Positions 1 through 6,319 of a stretch of DNA of 6,933 nt are shown piece by piece; the first letter of the stretch is position 1; the number at the start of each line of letters is the position of its first letter. The notes beneath the pieces are model-generated. The model was not told the DNA's origin, ran no database searches, and saw only the letters and a program-made list of their open reading frames with translations. The stretch lies in NCBI GenBank assembly GCA_002405445.1, contig DHLV01000144.1:375-7307 (forward strand). The letters run 5' to 3'. The translations under genes and the position numbers were made by a program. Origin of the DNA: Flammeovirgaceae bacterium UBA4659 (GTDB taxonomy: Bacteria > Bacteroidota > Bacteroidia > Cytophagales > Cyclobacteriaceae).

Positions 1-580
1 CATTCCGAATAAAACCGGTAGCCTCATTACTGAGGGTTCGCTGCTCACCACGATCTCCAACAACAACCAGATGTTGGTGTATTTCAATGTCTCTGAGCGC
101 GAATACCTGGATTATTTATCCACCTCCAGCGAAGGCAAGCCGAAGGAAGTGCAATTGCTGCTGGCCAACGGTGAGGTGTACCCCTTCGCAGGGCAGGTGG
201 AAACGGCCGAAAGCGAATTTGACAGCAGTACCGGTAACATTGCTTTTCGGGCCAGGTTTCCTAACCCAACCCAGCTGTTAAAGCATGGTGGAAGTGGAAA
301 AATCATATTTTCAAAAACACTCAAGAGTGCGATGCTCGTACCACAAAAGTCAACTTTTGAGGTGCAGGAAAATATTTATGTTTTCGTTGTCACGGAAGGG
401 AATAAAGTTCAGCAACGAAAAATTGTCCCCTCGTTCAGATTGCCACAAGTATACGTCATCAGTTCCGGACTTTGTCCAAACGACCAATTTGTTTACGAAG
501 GCATACAAAAACTGAAAGAGGGTGATCCCATTATCCCGCAGGTTATTTCATTTTCTACACGCATGAACACCCAAAAGTAA
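1..580 (+). CDS. RND efflux periplasmic adaptor (membrane fusion protein, HlyD/AcrA family), 5'-truncated
   Basis: This is the C-terminal part of a periplasmic adaptor that links an inner-membrane RND pump to an outer-membrane channel. The frame is open from base 2 (isoleucine codon) to TAA at 578-580, giving 192 visible residues. The true start lies upstream, and the ATG at 71 is internal. Seen: the first stretch (GSLITEGSLLTTISNNNQ) resembles the end of the lipoyl/barrel-sandwich domain. LVYFNVSEREYL is the usual entry into the beta-barrel domain of Bacteroidota adaptors. ARFPNPTQLLKHGGSGKI and the following MLVPQKSTFEV match the end of the barrel and the membrane-proximal domain. The gene stops 6 bases before the RND gene, the standard adaptor-pump order, so co-transcription is very likely. 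By hand count, GC is about 52% over 1-290 and 40% over 301-580. The family assignment is firm; the substrate cannot be told. Confidence 0.9.
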   Translation, partial: IPNKTGSLITEGSLLTTISNNNQMLVYFNVSEREYLDYLSTSSEGKPKEVQLLLANGEVYPFAGQVETAESEFDSSTGNIAFRARFPNPTQLLKHGGSGKIIFSKTLKSAMLVPQKSTFEVQENIYVFVVTEGNKVQQRKIVPSFRLPQVYVISSGLCPNDQFVYEGIQKLKEGDPIIPQVISFSTRMNTQK

Positions 581-586
581 AAGAAA

Positions 587-2830
587 ATGATAGCGCAGAT
601 TATTCATCGCCCCATACTTGCGGTTGTTATATCGCTGATTATTCTATTTCTGGGCATTTTGTCGTTGATGCAATTGCCCATGTCACTTTTCCCGAGTATC
701 GCTCCCCCGGAGGTAAACGTAACAGTTGAATACACCGGAGCCAATGCGGAAACGGTAACCAAAGCAGCCATAGTTCCGCTGGAGCGTGCCATAAATGGTG
801 TGCCCGGCATGAAGTACATGAGTAGCGATGCCGGAAATGATGGTGTGGGTGTAGTTCAGATTTTGTTTGAAACCGGAACTGATCCTGATGCGGCTGGGGT
901 AAACGTGCAAAATCGCGTGAGTGCAGTTATGGGAGAATTGCCGCCCGAAGTTGTTAAGAATGGGGTAAAGATAGCGAAGGAGGAAAACGCCATGTTGATG
1001 TATCTAAATGTATACAGTTCCGATACATCACTGGATGAAAAGTTCGTCTACAACTTTACCGAGATGAATATCATCCCTCAGTTGCGAAGAATAAAAGGCG
1101 TTGGTTACTGCAATATGTTAGGCGCAAAGCAATATGCCATGCGTATTTGGCTGAAGCCCGACAAAATGTTAGCCTATGCCATTTCAACCGATGATGTATT
1201 GAATGCACTGGAAGAACAAAACATCGAAGCAGCCCCAGGAAAAATCGGTGAAAGCAGCGATAAAAAGGCACAGGCGCTGCAATACACTATCAAATACACC
1301 GGTAAGTTTAATACCGAAGAGGAGTATGAAAATATTCCACTGAAATCGACAGAAGATGGGCGAATTCTTCGAGTCCGGGACGTGGCCGATGTAGAGTTTG
1401 GAACTACGTATTTTGATGTAGAATCAAAATTCAATGGTAGTTCGGGCGCGGCAATTATGATTAAACAGCTACCAGGTTCAAATGCGAGAGCCGTTATTTA
1501 TGATGTAAAATCCCGACTTGCAGAACTTAAAGAAACCATGTTCCTCAAAGGAATGGACTACGAAGTGAGTTATGATATTTCTCGCTTTATGGATGCTTCG
1601 GTACGCGAAGTAGTTAAAACATTTATCGAAGCTTTGATCCTGGTAACATTTGTGGTGTATATTTTTTTACAAGATGGGCGCTCTACATTGATTCCTGCAC
1701 TAGCCGTACCCGTTTCTCTAGTTGGTACGTTTTTCTTTATGCAATTTCTTGGATTCTCCCTCAACCTCATTACGCTTTTTGCTTTGGTGTTAGCCATTGG
1801 TATTGTGGTGGATAACGCTATTGTGGTAGTAGAAGCCGTGCATGCCAAGATGGAGCGTTCAAAAATTTCACCGCTAGAAGCGACTGAAGAGGCGATGAAA
1901 GAAATCACGGGAGCCATTGTTGCCATTACGTTGGTGATGTCGGCTGTGTTTGTTCCCGTAGCTTTTATGGGCGGGCCTTCCGGGATTTTTTACCGCCAGT
2001 TCTCGCTTACCATGGCCATCGCCATTGTGTTGTCGGGCGTGGTTGCCTTGACCCTAACGCCAGCGTTATGCGCGTTGCTTCTAAAAAATCATTATGGGGA
2101 GGAGAAGAAGACTGGCTTTTCAAAATTTTTTAACCGTTTCAATAGTTGGTACGAACGGGGAGAGAGTAGATACCAAAATCTGCTTTCGAAAATTGTGAGC
2201 CGTAGATTGGTAACATTTGGTGTCCTGTTTGCATTTTGTGCAGCGACTGGAATTTTAGCAAAGGTTTTGCCTACGGGCTTTATTCCCAATGAAGATCAGG
2301 GAACATTTTATGCCAGTGTCACAACACCTTCAGGCGCTACGCTTGAGCGTACCAAGGAAGTGGTGAATGCCATTCAGCGGGAGGCACAGAATCTTGAAGG
2401 CGTTGAAAGTGTTTCGACACTTGCCGGTACCAATATTCTTTCTGACGGAACTGGTGCTACGTATGGCACTGCGCTCATCAACCTAGAGCCGTGGCAAGAC
2501 CGCGAGGTTTCTGTTGAAGATGTGATTGCTGCCTTGGAGGAAAAGACCTCTTATCTCAAAGATGCGCAGATTGAATTTTTTCCACCACCGGCTGTTCCCG
2601 GCTATGGAAATGCCAGCGGTTTTGAGTTGCGGTTGCTGGACAAGACAGGAAGTGGTGATTTTAAGAAAATGGAAGAAGTGGTGAGACAGTTCATTTCGGA
2701 CTTGAAAGCTCAACCTGAAATTGCCAGTGCCTTCACCATTTTTGATGCAAGTTTTCCACAGTACACCTTGCATATCGATATCGACAAAGCAGCCCAGAAA
2801 GGCGTTACGATTAACAATGCTATGGGATAG
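587..2830 (+). CDS. N-terminal 747 residues of the RND permease, ending at the premature TAG
   Basis: If the stop is obeyed, this is the first product. Seen in order: TM1 at about residues 8-30; the first periplasmic porter/docking loop at about 31-335 (LPMSLFPSIAPPEVNVTVEY start, GVPGMKYMSS, NVQNRVS); TM2 at about 340-361; TM3 at 365-388; TM4 at 391-415 with VDNAIVVVEAV; TM5 at about 439-460; TM6 at about 470-495; a cytoplasmic linker at 500-530; TM7 at about 540-560; then the second periplasmic loop from LPTGFIPNEDQGTFY. The stop falls after INNAMG, in the docking part of the second loop. The product therefore lacks the rest of that loop and TM8-12. Knowledge of the family says both halves are needed for a proton path and a trimer, so this fragment alone is unlikely to pump. 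Confidence 0.8.
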   Translation: MIAQIIHRPILAVVISLIILFLGILSLMQLPMSLFPSIAPPEVNVTVEYTGANAETVTKAAIVPLERAINGVPGMKYMSSDAGNDGVGVVQILFETGTDPDAAGVNVQNRVSAVMGELPPEVVKNGVKIAKEENAMLMYLNVYSSDTSLDEKFVYNFTEMNIIPQLRRIKGVGYCNMLGAKQYAMRIWLKPDKMLAYAISTDDVLNALEEQNIEAAPGKIGESSDKKAQALQYTIKYTGKFNTEEEYENIPLKSTEDGRILRVRDVADVEFGTTYFDVESKFNGSSGAAIMIKQLPGSNARAVIYDVKSRLAELKETMFLKGMDYEVSYDISRFMDASVREVVKTFIEALILVTFVVYIFLQDGRSTLIPALAVPVSLVGTFFFMQFLGFSLNLITLFALVLAIGIVVDNAIVVVEAVHAKMERSKISPLEATEEAMKEITGAIVAITLVMSAVFVPVAFMGGPSGIFYRQFSLTMAIAIVLSGVVALTLTPALCALLLKNHYGEEKKTGFSKFFNRFNSWYERGESRYQNLLSKIVSRRLVTFGVLFAFCAATGILAKVLPTGFIPNEDQGTFYASVTTPSGATLERTKEVVNAIQREAQNLEGVESVSTLAGTNILSDGTGATYGTALINLEPWQDREVSVEDVIAALEEKTSYLKDAQIEFFPPPAVPGYGNASGFELRLLDKTGSGDFKKMEEVVRQFISDLKAQPEIASAFTIFDASFPQYTLHIDIDKAAQKGVTINNAMG
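2828..2830 (+). other. Premature in-frame TAG (amber) codon in the RND gene
   Basis: The local codons are GCT ATG GGA TAG CTA CAA ACA, giving A-M-G-stop-L-Q-T. The protein is collinear with RND pumps immediately on both sides. TAG is one base change from CAG, AAG, GAG, TCG, TTG, TGG, TAC and TAT. No downstream ATG occurs in this frame for 54 bases, so immediate reinitiation is unlikely. Confidence 0.9.
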
Positions 2831-3739
2831 CTACAAACACTTTTAGGAAGTGAGTACGCGACCAATTTTATCCGCTTTGGACAGATGTATAAAGTGATGG
2901 TGCAGGCTTCGCCCGAGTACAGGGCAAAGCCCGAAGATCTATTGAATCTGTACGCCAAGAACGACAAAGGCGAAATGGTTTCCCTTTCCGCTTTTGTAAC
3001 GATGGAAAAGACCTATGGAGTTGATCAACTTACCCGCTACAATATGTTTCCGTCAGCCGAATTGAATGGAGAAGGGAAACCGGGTGTAAGCAGCGGAACC
3101 GTGCTGAATGTAGTGCAGCAAACAGCCAAAGAAAAACTGCCACGAGGTTACGATATCGATTGGGCCGGGATTTCGCGCGATGAAGCTACTGCCGGGAACG
3201 AAGGCATTATCATTTTTCTGGTTTGCCTTTTGTTTATCTATTTGATTTTGGCCGGCCAGTATGAAAGTTTTTTGCTGCCTTTGCCTGTAATCCTCTCTTT
3301 GCCCACCGGTATTTTCGGTGCGTTTTTCTTACTGAGTGTATTGGGTTTGGAGAACAATATCTATGCACAAATCGCCATGCTGATGCTCATTGGCATACTT
3401 GGAAAAAATGCCATTTTGATTGTTGAGTTTGCTGCGCAAAAACACAGCCAGGGAATAGGTGTGGTGGAGGCCGCCCTGGAGGGCTCCAAAATTCGTTTGC
3501 GCCCTATTCTGATGACATCTTTCGCATTTATTGGTGGGCTGTTGCCTCTCATGATGGCGACCGGTGCCGGATCTATCGGCAATCGAACGATCGGTACGGC
3601 TGCGGCCGGGGGAATGTTATTCGGAACGGTCTTCGGAGTAATTATTATTCCCGGATTATACGTTGTTTTTGCATCCTTGACTGACCGGATGAACAGATCC
3701 AGCCGCCTGCCTGAAACACCTTACACGGAAACGATCTGA
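2831..3739 (+). CDS. C-terminal part of the RND permease (302 codons after the stop; first possible Met at 2885)
   Basis: The reading frame continues directly after the TAG with LQTLLGSEYATNFIRFGQMYKV, which is RND docking-domain sequence, so this is the same gene and not a new one. The first ATG in frame is at 2885 (Met767 of the full frame). It lies inside the conserved domain with no ribosome-binding signal, so it is not a natural start. Visible features in full-frame numbering are the rest of the second periplasmic loop to about 872, TM8 at 873-894 (ending AGQYESF), TM9 at 899-920, TM10 at 924-950 with Lys940, TM11 at 972-993 after RLRPILMTSFAF, and TM12 at 1004-1031. The tail is short and cytoplasmic. 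Its TGA is 5 bases before the channel gene. Without the N-terminal half this part should not assemble into a pump. Confidence 0.75.
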   Translation, partial: LQTLLGSEYATNFIRFGQMYKVMVQASPEYRAKPEDLLNLYAKNDKGEMVSLSAFVTMEKTYGVDQLTRYNMFPSAELNGEGKPGVSSGTVLNVVQQTAKEKLPRGYDIDWAGISRDEATAGNEGIIIFLVCLLFIYLILAGQYESFLLPLPVILSLPTGIFGAFFLLSVLGLENNIYAQIAMLMLIGILGKNAILIVEFAAQKHSQGIGVVEAALEGSKIRLRPILMTSFAFIGGLLPLMMATGAGSIGNRTIGTAAAGGMLFGTVFGVIIIPGLYVVFASLTDRMNRSSRLPETPYTETI

Positions 3740-3744
3740 TAAAA

Positions 3745-5166
3745 ATGAAACGCATTATCTTTTTCATCATCTCGCTGTCGCTGGCCACTGGCTGCCGGGT
3801 TACACGCGATACAACCGCAGAAGAATCCCTGCCGTTACCGGATCAGTTCTCGCCCGCGTTGGCAGACACCACCAACCTGGCAAGCCTGCCGTGGCGCGCG
3901 CTGGTGACCGACTCATTGCTGATGGCTTTACTGGATGAAGCCCTCACGAACAACTTCGATGTGCGCATGGCAGCCCAACGCATTGAACAAGCGCGGGCGG
4001 GCGTACTCGCAGCCCGGGGCCAACTGTTGCCGAATGTAACAGGCGGGGGTATGGCCGGCATCCGCAGGTTTGGGTTATACACGATGGACGGTGCGGGCAA
4101 CGCCAGCACGGACATCCGTCCCGGAGAAGTGGTGCCCACCAACTTACCGGATTATTTCGTTGGCCTGCAAAGCAGTTGGGAGGTGGATATCTCCGGCAAA
4201 CTGCGTAATCAAAAGCGGGCGGCAGTGGCACGGGTACTGGCGTCTACCGAAGCGCGGCAGTTTGTGATCACCAACCTCGTGGCAGAAGTGGCCGCTGCAT
4301 ATTATGAGCTGTTGGCATTTGATCTCGAACTGGAGATCATCACAGCTACGGTAAAACTTCAGGCAGATGCGTTGCGTGTGGTTACCATTCAAAAAGAAAA
4401 TGGGGTAGCCAACGAACTTGCCGTTAACCAGTTTGAAGCGCAACTCCTCAACACGCGCGCGTTGGAAATTCAAATACGTCAGTTCATCATCGAAAACGAA
4501 AGCCGGATTAACTTTTTATTGGGCCGGTTTCCGCAGCCCATCCCGCGGAGCACGGCCACACTCGAACAAGACCCACGCCCGACATTTGCTGCCGGCACAC
4601 CCGTGCAGTTGCTGAGAAACCGCCCCGATCTCCGTTCGGCCGAACTGGAGTTATTTGCCGCCAAGGCCGATGTGCGGGCCGCGCGCGCAGCTTTCTATCC
4701 GCAACTGAATGTTTTGGCTGGTGTTGGTTTTCAGTCCTACCGAACCGATTTGTTGTTTCAAACACCGGAGTCGTTTGCTTTCAATTTGCTGGGCGGGCTT
4801 TGGGCACCGCTGTTGAATCGAAACGCCATTAAGGCCCGGTTCAAGGGTGCGAGTGCGTATCAGCTGGAGGCTTTACTAAATTATCAGCGGAGCATCGTGG
4901 GGGCGTACACCGAAGAGTTTAACGAATTGAACCGCTATGATAACTTAAATCAAATGTACACCCAAAAACGGCAGGAAGCCGAAGTGTTGACCCGCGCAAT
5001 TGCTACCGCCAACGAACTGTATCGCACCGGGCGGGCCAACTACCTGGAAGTACTGCTCACGCAGCAAAACGCACTGGATGCCCGGGTGGATTTAGTGGAG
5101 GCGCGCAAAAAGCAACACCAAAGCCTGATTCAGGTGTACCGGGCGCTCGGTGCAGGGTGGCGGTAA
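3745..5166 (+). CDS. Outer-membrane efflux channel lipoprotein (TolC/OprM superfamily, NodT type)
   Basis: This is a 473-residue outer-membrane channel through which the RND pump would expel substrate. Residues 1-16 form a lipoprotein signal peptide (positive MKR, hydrophobic IIFFIISLSLA) with a lipobox-like ATGC, so Cys17 should be acylated. Two outer-membrane efflux (OEP) repeats follow. The first, at about 50-260, begins LPWRALVTDSLLMALLDEAL and carries QRIEQARAGV and the LPNVTGGG strand region. The second, at about 285-465, begins LLRNRPDLRSAELELFAAKADVRAARAAFYPQ, the classic NodT signature. NELYRTGRANYLEVLLTQQNAL near 423-444 is the usual late coiled-coil motif. Length is normal (about 450-490 in this family) and the frame is intact. 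The start lies 5 bases after the RND stop in an A-rich context. GC is higher than in the RND gene (61% over 3901-4020 and 48% over 4861-4980 by hand count). Assignment is firm; the exported compound is unknown. Confidence 0.93.
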   Translation: MKRIIFFIISLSLATGCRVTRDTTAEESLPLPDQFSPALADTTNLASLPWRALVTDSLLMALLDEALTNNFDVRMAAQRIEQARAGVLAARGQLLPNVTGGGMAGIRRFGLYTMDGAGNASTDIRPGEVVPTNLPDYFVGLQSSWEVDISGKLRNQKRAAVARVLASTEARQFVITNLVAEVAAAYYELLAFDLELEIITATVKLQADALRVVTIQKENGVANELAVNQFEAQLLNTRALEIQIRQFIIENESRINFLLGRFPQPIPRSTATLEQDPRPTFAAGTPVQLLRNRPDLRSAELELFAAKADVRAARAAFYPQLNVLAGVGFQSYRTDLLFQTPESFAFNLLGGLWAPLLNRNAIKARFKGASAYQLEALLNYQRSIVGAYTEEFNELNRYDNLNQMYTQKRQEAEVLTRAIATANELYRTGRANYLEVLLTQQNALDARVDLVEARKKQHQSLIQVYRALGAGWR

Positions 5167-5254
5167 GTTGGCAATAATAGCAACCAAAAAGACACCTACG
5201 AAATGGCAATTTTAAAACACTACAGCTGTTTCGACTAGTTTGAAATGAGAAGAT

Positions 5255-5495
5255 ATGAGGAAATTGATTTTTATGCTTTGCCCTGTTCGTATTCAATGAA
5301 AACGGTACAGTCTGAGCAACTCAAGCCGGTGAAACAATAAATGGAACTTGCTTGGTTTTTCGTGACACTAATAGAACTGAATTCAAAATGATGTTTCCAA
5401 GCAATAGCCTTCCTTTTGAATTCTCAGACGAAAGGTATTCCGTTCCTCAAAATGCTACCACAATTCGCTTAAAAGACAATGGCGGCATAGTATAA
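5255..5495 (+). pseudogene. Remnant of a small secreted protein gene (frameshift plus in-frame TGA)
   Basis: No family is recognised. ATG 5255 follows a purine-rich GAAATGAGAAGAT and starts MRKLIFML, a typical signal-peptide opening, but this frame ends at 5297-5299. The adjacent frame from 5280 reads ALFVFNENGTV, then TGA at 5313-5315, then stays open for 59 codons to TAA at 5493-5495 (ATQAGETINGTCLVFRDTNR ... LPFEFSDERYSVPQNATT ... DNGGIV). Removing one T from the run at 5268-5272 would give MRKLILCFALFVFNENG, a much better signal peptide joined to the long frame. The simplest reading is a gene of about 80 codons inactivated by one frameshift and one stop. The mature part is rich in polar and aromatic residues with one Cys. 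Alternatively the 59-codon stretch is open by chance, but the signal-peptide continuity argues against that. Moderate confidence. Confidence 0.5.
5379..5423. repeat. Perfect 10-bp inverted repeat with a 25-base loop
   Basis: GAATTCAAAA at 5379-5388 is mirrored by TTTTGAATTC at 5414-5423. It lies inside the decayed small gene. There is no T-run after the right arm, so it does not look like an intrinsic terminator. It may be coincidence within AT-rich coding sequence, where both arms encode EF-containing codons. Confidence 0.5.
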
Positions 5496-5531
5496 TTTCA
5501 AAAACAGTAATAAACTAAAAGAACAATAAAA

Positions 5532-6152
5532 ATGAATAATAAAACCCTCTCAGTATTTGCTTTCATTTGCTTGACTATGTTTCAAGTAAGCTTGTTTGCA
5601 CAAAATAACAGCGAAGCAAAAACACTTTTTGGAAACGGAAACCTAATAAGCACAAAAGACTTAGGCTTTTTTATTGCCCCAAGTTATAGCATAACGCAAA
5701 TGGACGGAAGTACAGCATCTCTATTCAATCTACGTGGTGGAATTAATTTGAAAGACAAGTATTCCTTTGGAGCGTATTTCAACACATCTTTAAACCAAAT
5801 TCGACCTCAAAGCGAAACTATTCAGAACATTTATATGGACTATTGGACAGTAGGTGGTTTTGCAGAATATACTTTGTTTTCAAAAAAAGTAGCCCACTTG
5901 ACCTTTCCTCTTTATCTTGGATATGGAGAAGTTCAAATGGATAATGAAAACGGAGATGCAGGACTTGGGGAGGCAAACTTTTTTCAAATTGAACCATCAG
6001 CTTTATTGGAAGTAAATTTACACAAGTACGTTAGATTTAATATAGGTGCAGGTTATCGTTTCGTTGGACAAATGAGTTATAGAAACTTAAACCAATCTGA
6101 CATTTCAGGCTTAACAGGTTACGTAGGTCTGAAATTTGGGCTATTCAGATAG
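5532..6152 (+). CDS. Small secreted outer-membrane beta-barrel-like protein, function unknown
   Basis: I do not recognise a named family. The 206-residue product begins with a clear signal peptide (MNNKTLSVFAFICLTMFQVSLFAQ, cleavage near residue 23-24). The mature part of about 182 residues has alternating hydrophobic and polar stretches separated by short polar turns: about 43-54, 63-72, 77-88, 102-117, 121-134, 148-163, 166-179 and 193-206. This pattern fits an eight-stranded outer-membrane barrel. The C-terminus GYVGLKFGLFR is typical of a last barrel strand. The start is set by an A-rich leader (ACAATAAAAATG). It stands apart from its neighbours: the codon use is AT-rich (about 37% GC over 5701-5820 by hand count), and it sits between a decayed gene and a large palindrome. 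It could be a structural, adhesion or small-ligand barrel. No substrate can be inferred. Confidence 0.8.
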   Translation: MNNKTLSVFAFICLTMFQVSLFAQNNSEAKTLFGNGNLISTKDLGFFIAPSYSITQMDGSTASLFNLRGGINLKDKYSFGAYFNTSLNQIRPQSETIQNIYMDYWTVGGFAEYTLFSKKVAHLTFPLYLGYGEVQMDNENGDAGLGEANFFQIEPSALLEVNLHKYVRFNIGAGYRFVGQMSYRNLNQSDISGLTGYVGLKFGLFR

Positions 6153-6173
6153 AGAACTACAACTACCAACACG

Positions 6174-6284
6174 GGTTTTGCCTCAGGCGGGGTGACGTAC
6201 AGGCTTGGAGCTTTGCACCTCTATTCGAGTGTGGTGCAGGTTGACTTGTACTCCGAAACCTGCCCGAAAGCAAAGGCCAAAAAC
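6174..6284. repeat. Large imperfect palindrome (attC-like or dispersed hairpin repeat)
   Basis: Nested complementary blocks occur in mirror order. TGCACC at 6214-6219 pairs with GGTGCA at 6233-6238 across a 13-base loop. GTAC at 6197-6200 pairs with GTAC at 6248-6251. The GGCGGGGT region (6186-6193) partly pairs with ACCTGCC (6258-6264). GGTTTTGCC (6174-6182) pairs nearly fully with GGCCAAAAAC (6276-6285). The spacers on the two arms differ in length (13 and 9 bases between the inner blocks), leaving bulges on one side, as in attC hairpins. Canonical GTTRRRY/RYYYAAC core sites were looked for at the ends and not found, so an integron attC site is not established. It is too long and lacks the T-run for an intrinsic terminator. 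It lies in the 167-base gap after the barrel gene. Confidence 0.6.
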
Positions 6285-6319
6285 GAAAGACGTAACTTGA
6301 TTCCAAAACCAGCATTTAC

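Larger units (their letters stand above)
587..3739 (+). pseudogene. RND multidrug efflux permease (HAE-1/AcrB family) interrupted by an in-frame amber stop
   Basis: This is a proton-driven inner-membrane pump of the resistance-nodulation-division superfamily, which works as a trimer with the adaptor upstream and the channel downstream. From ATG 587 to TGA 3737-3739 the frame holds 1050 codons, the normal size for AcrB-like pumps. A single TAG at codon 748 breaks it. Both flanks stay in the same frame and stay conserved, so there is no frameshift or deletion. The proton-relay region keeps Asp409 in GIVVDNAIVVVEAV (TM4) and Lys940 in GILGKNAILIVEFA (TM10). The neighbouring second acidic residue of AcrB (Asp408) is Asn410 here. 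The start is preceded by an A-rich stretch (AAAAGAAAATG), typical of Bacteroidota. Alternatives to a true pseudogene are a base-call error, a recent point mutation, or translational readthrough. The sequence alone cannot separate these. Confidence 0.85.
5167..5531. other. 365-base spacer with no intact gene
   Basis: This AT-rich interval separates the efflux operon from the barrel gene. It contains the decayed small secreted-protein gene described separately (5255-5495) and a 10-bp inverted repeat within it. I see no convincing stem-plus-T-run terminator after the channel gene. The last 36 bases before the ATG at 5532 are very A-rich and probably form the leader of the barrel gene. The only TAnnTTTG-like hexamer hints are imperfect (TAGTTTG at 5236-5242 and TATAATTTC at 5491-5499), so no promoter is called. 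Confidence 0.6.

Noticed and set aside
71..580. ATG 71 as the real start of the adaptor gene
   Set aside because: The frame is open from base 2 and encodes adaptor-like sequence before the Met, so the gene enters from outside the window.
1811..1816. Asn410 in place of the second Asp of the AcrB TM4 DD pair (VDNAIVVVEAV)
   Set aside because: The first Asp and the TM10 Lys are present. A VDN motif is, to my knowledge, common in RND pumps outside the Enterobacteria, so this is probably normal family variation and not a lesion.
1570..1926. 118-codon open frame on the minus strand inside the RND gene
   Set aside because: It lies antisense to conserved transmembrane coding sequence, and its Ser/Thr-rich composition is that of an antisense shadow.
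2885..3739. A separate 284-residue gene starting at the ATG at 2885
   Set aside because: The sequence upstream of this ATG is conserved RND protein in the same frame up to the TAG, so the ATG is an internal methionine of one interrupted gene.
5205..5235. AAACA...TGTTT stem after the channel gene as a terminator
   Set aside because: The stem is only about 5 bp, AT-rich and not followed by a T run.
5236..5242. TAGTTTG as a Bacteroidota -7 promoter element before the decayed gene
   Set aside because: It is one base short of TAnnTTTG, there is no suitable TTG element upstream, and it lies only about 13 bases from the ATG.
5341..5391. Short plus-strand frame of 16 codons starting at ATG 5341
   Set aside because: It overlaps the better-supported decayed gene in another frame and has no start signal.
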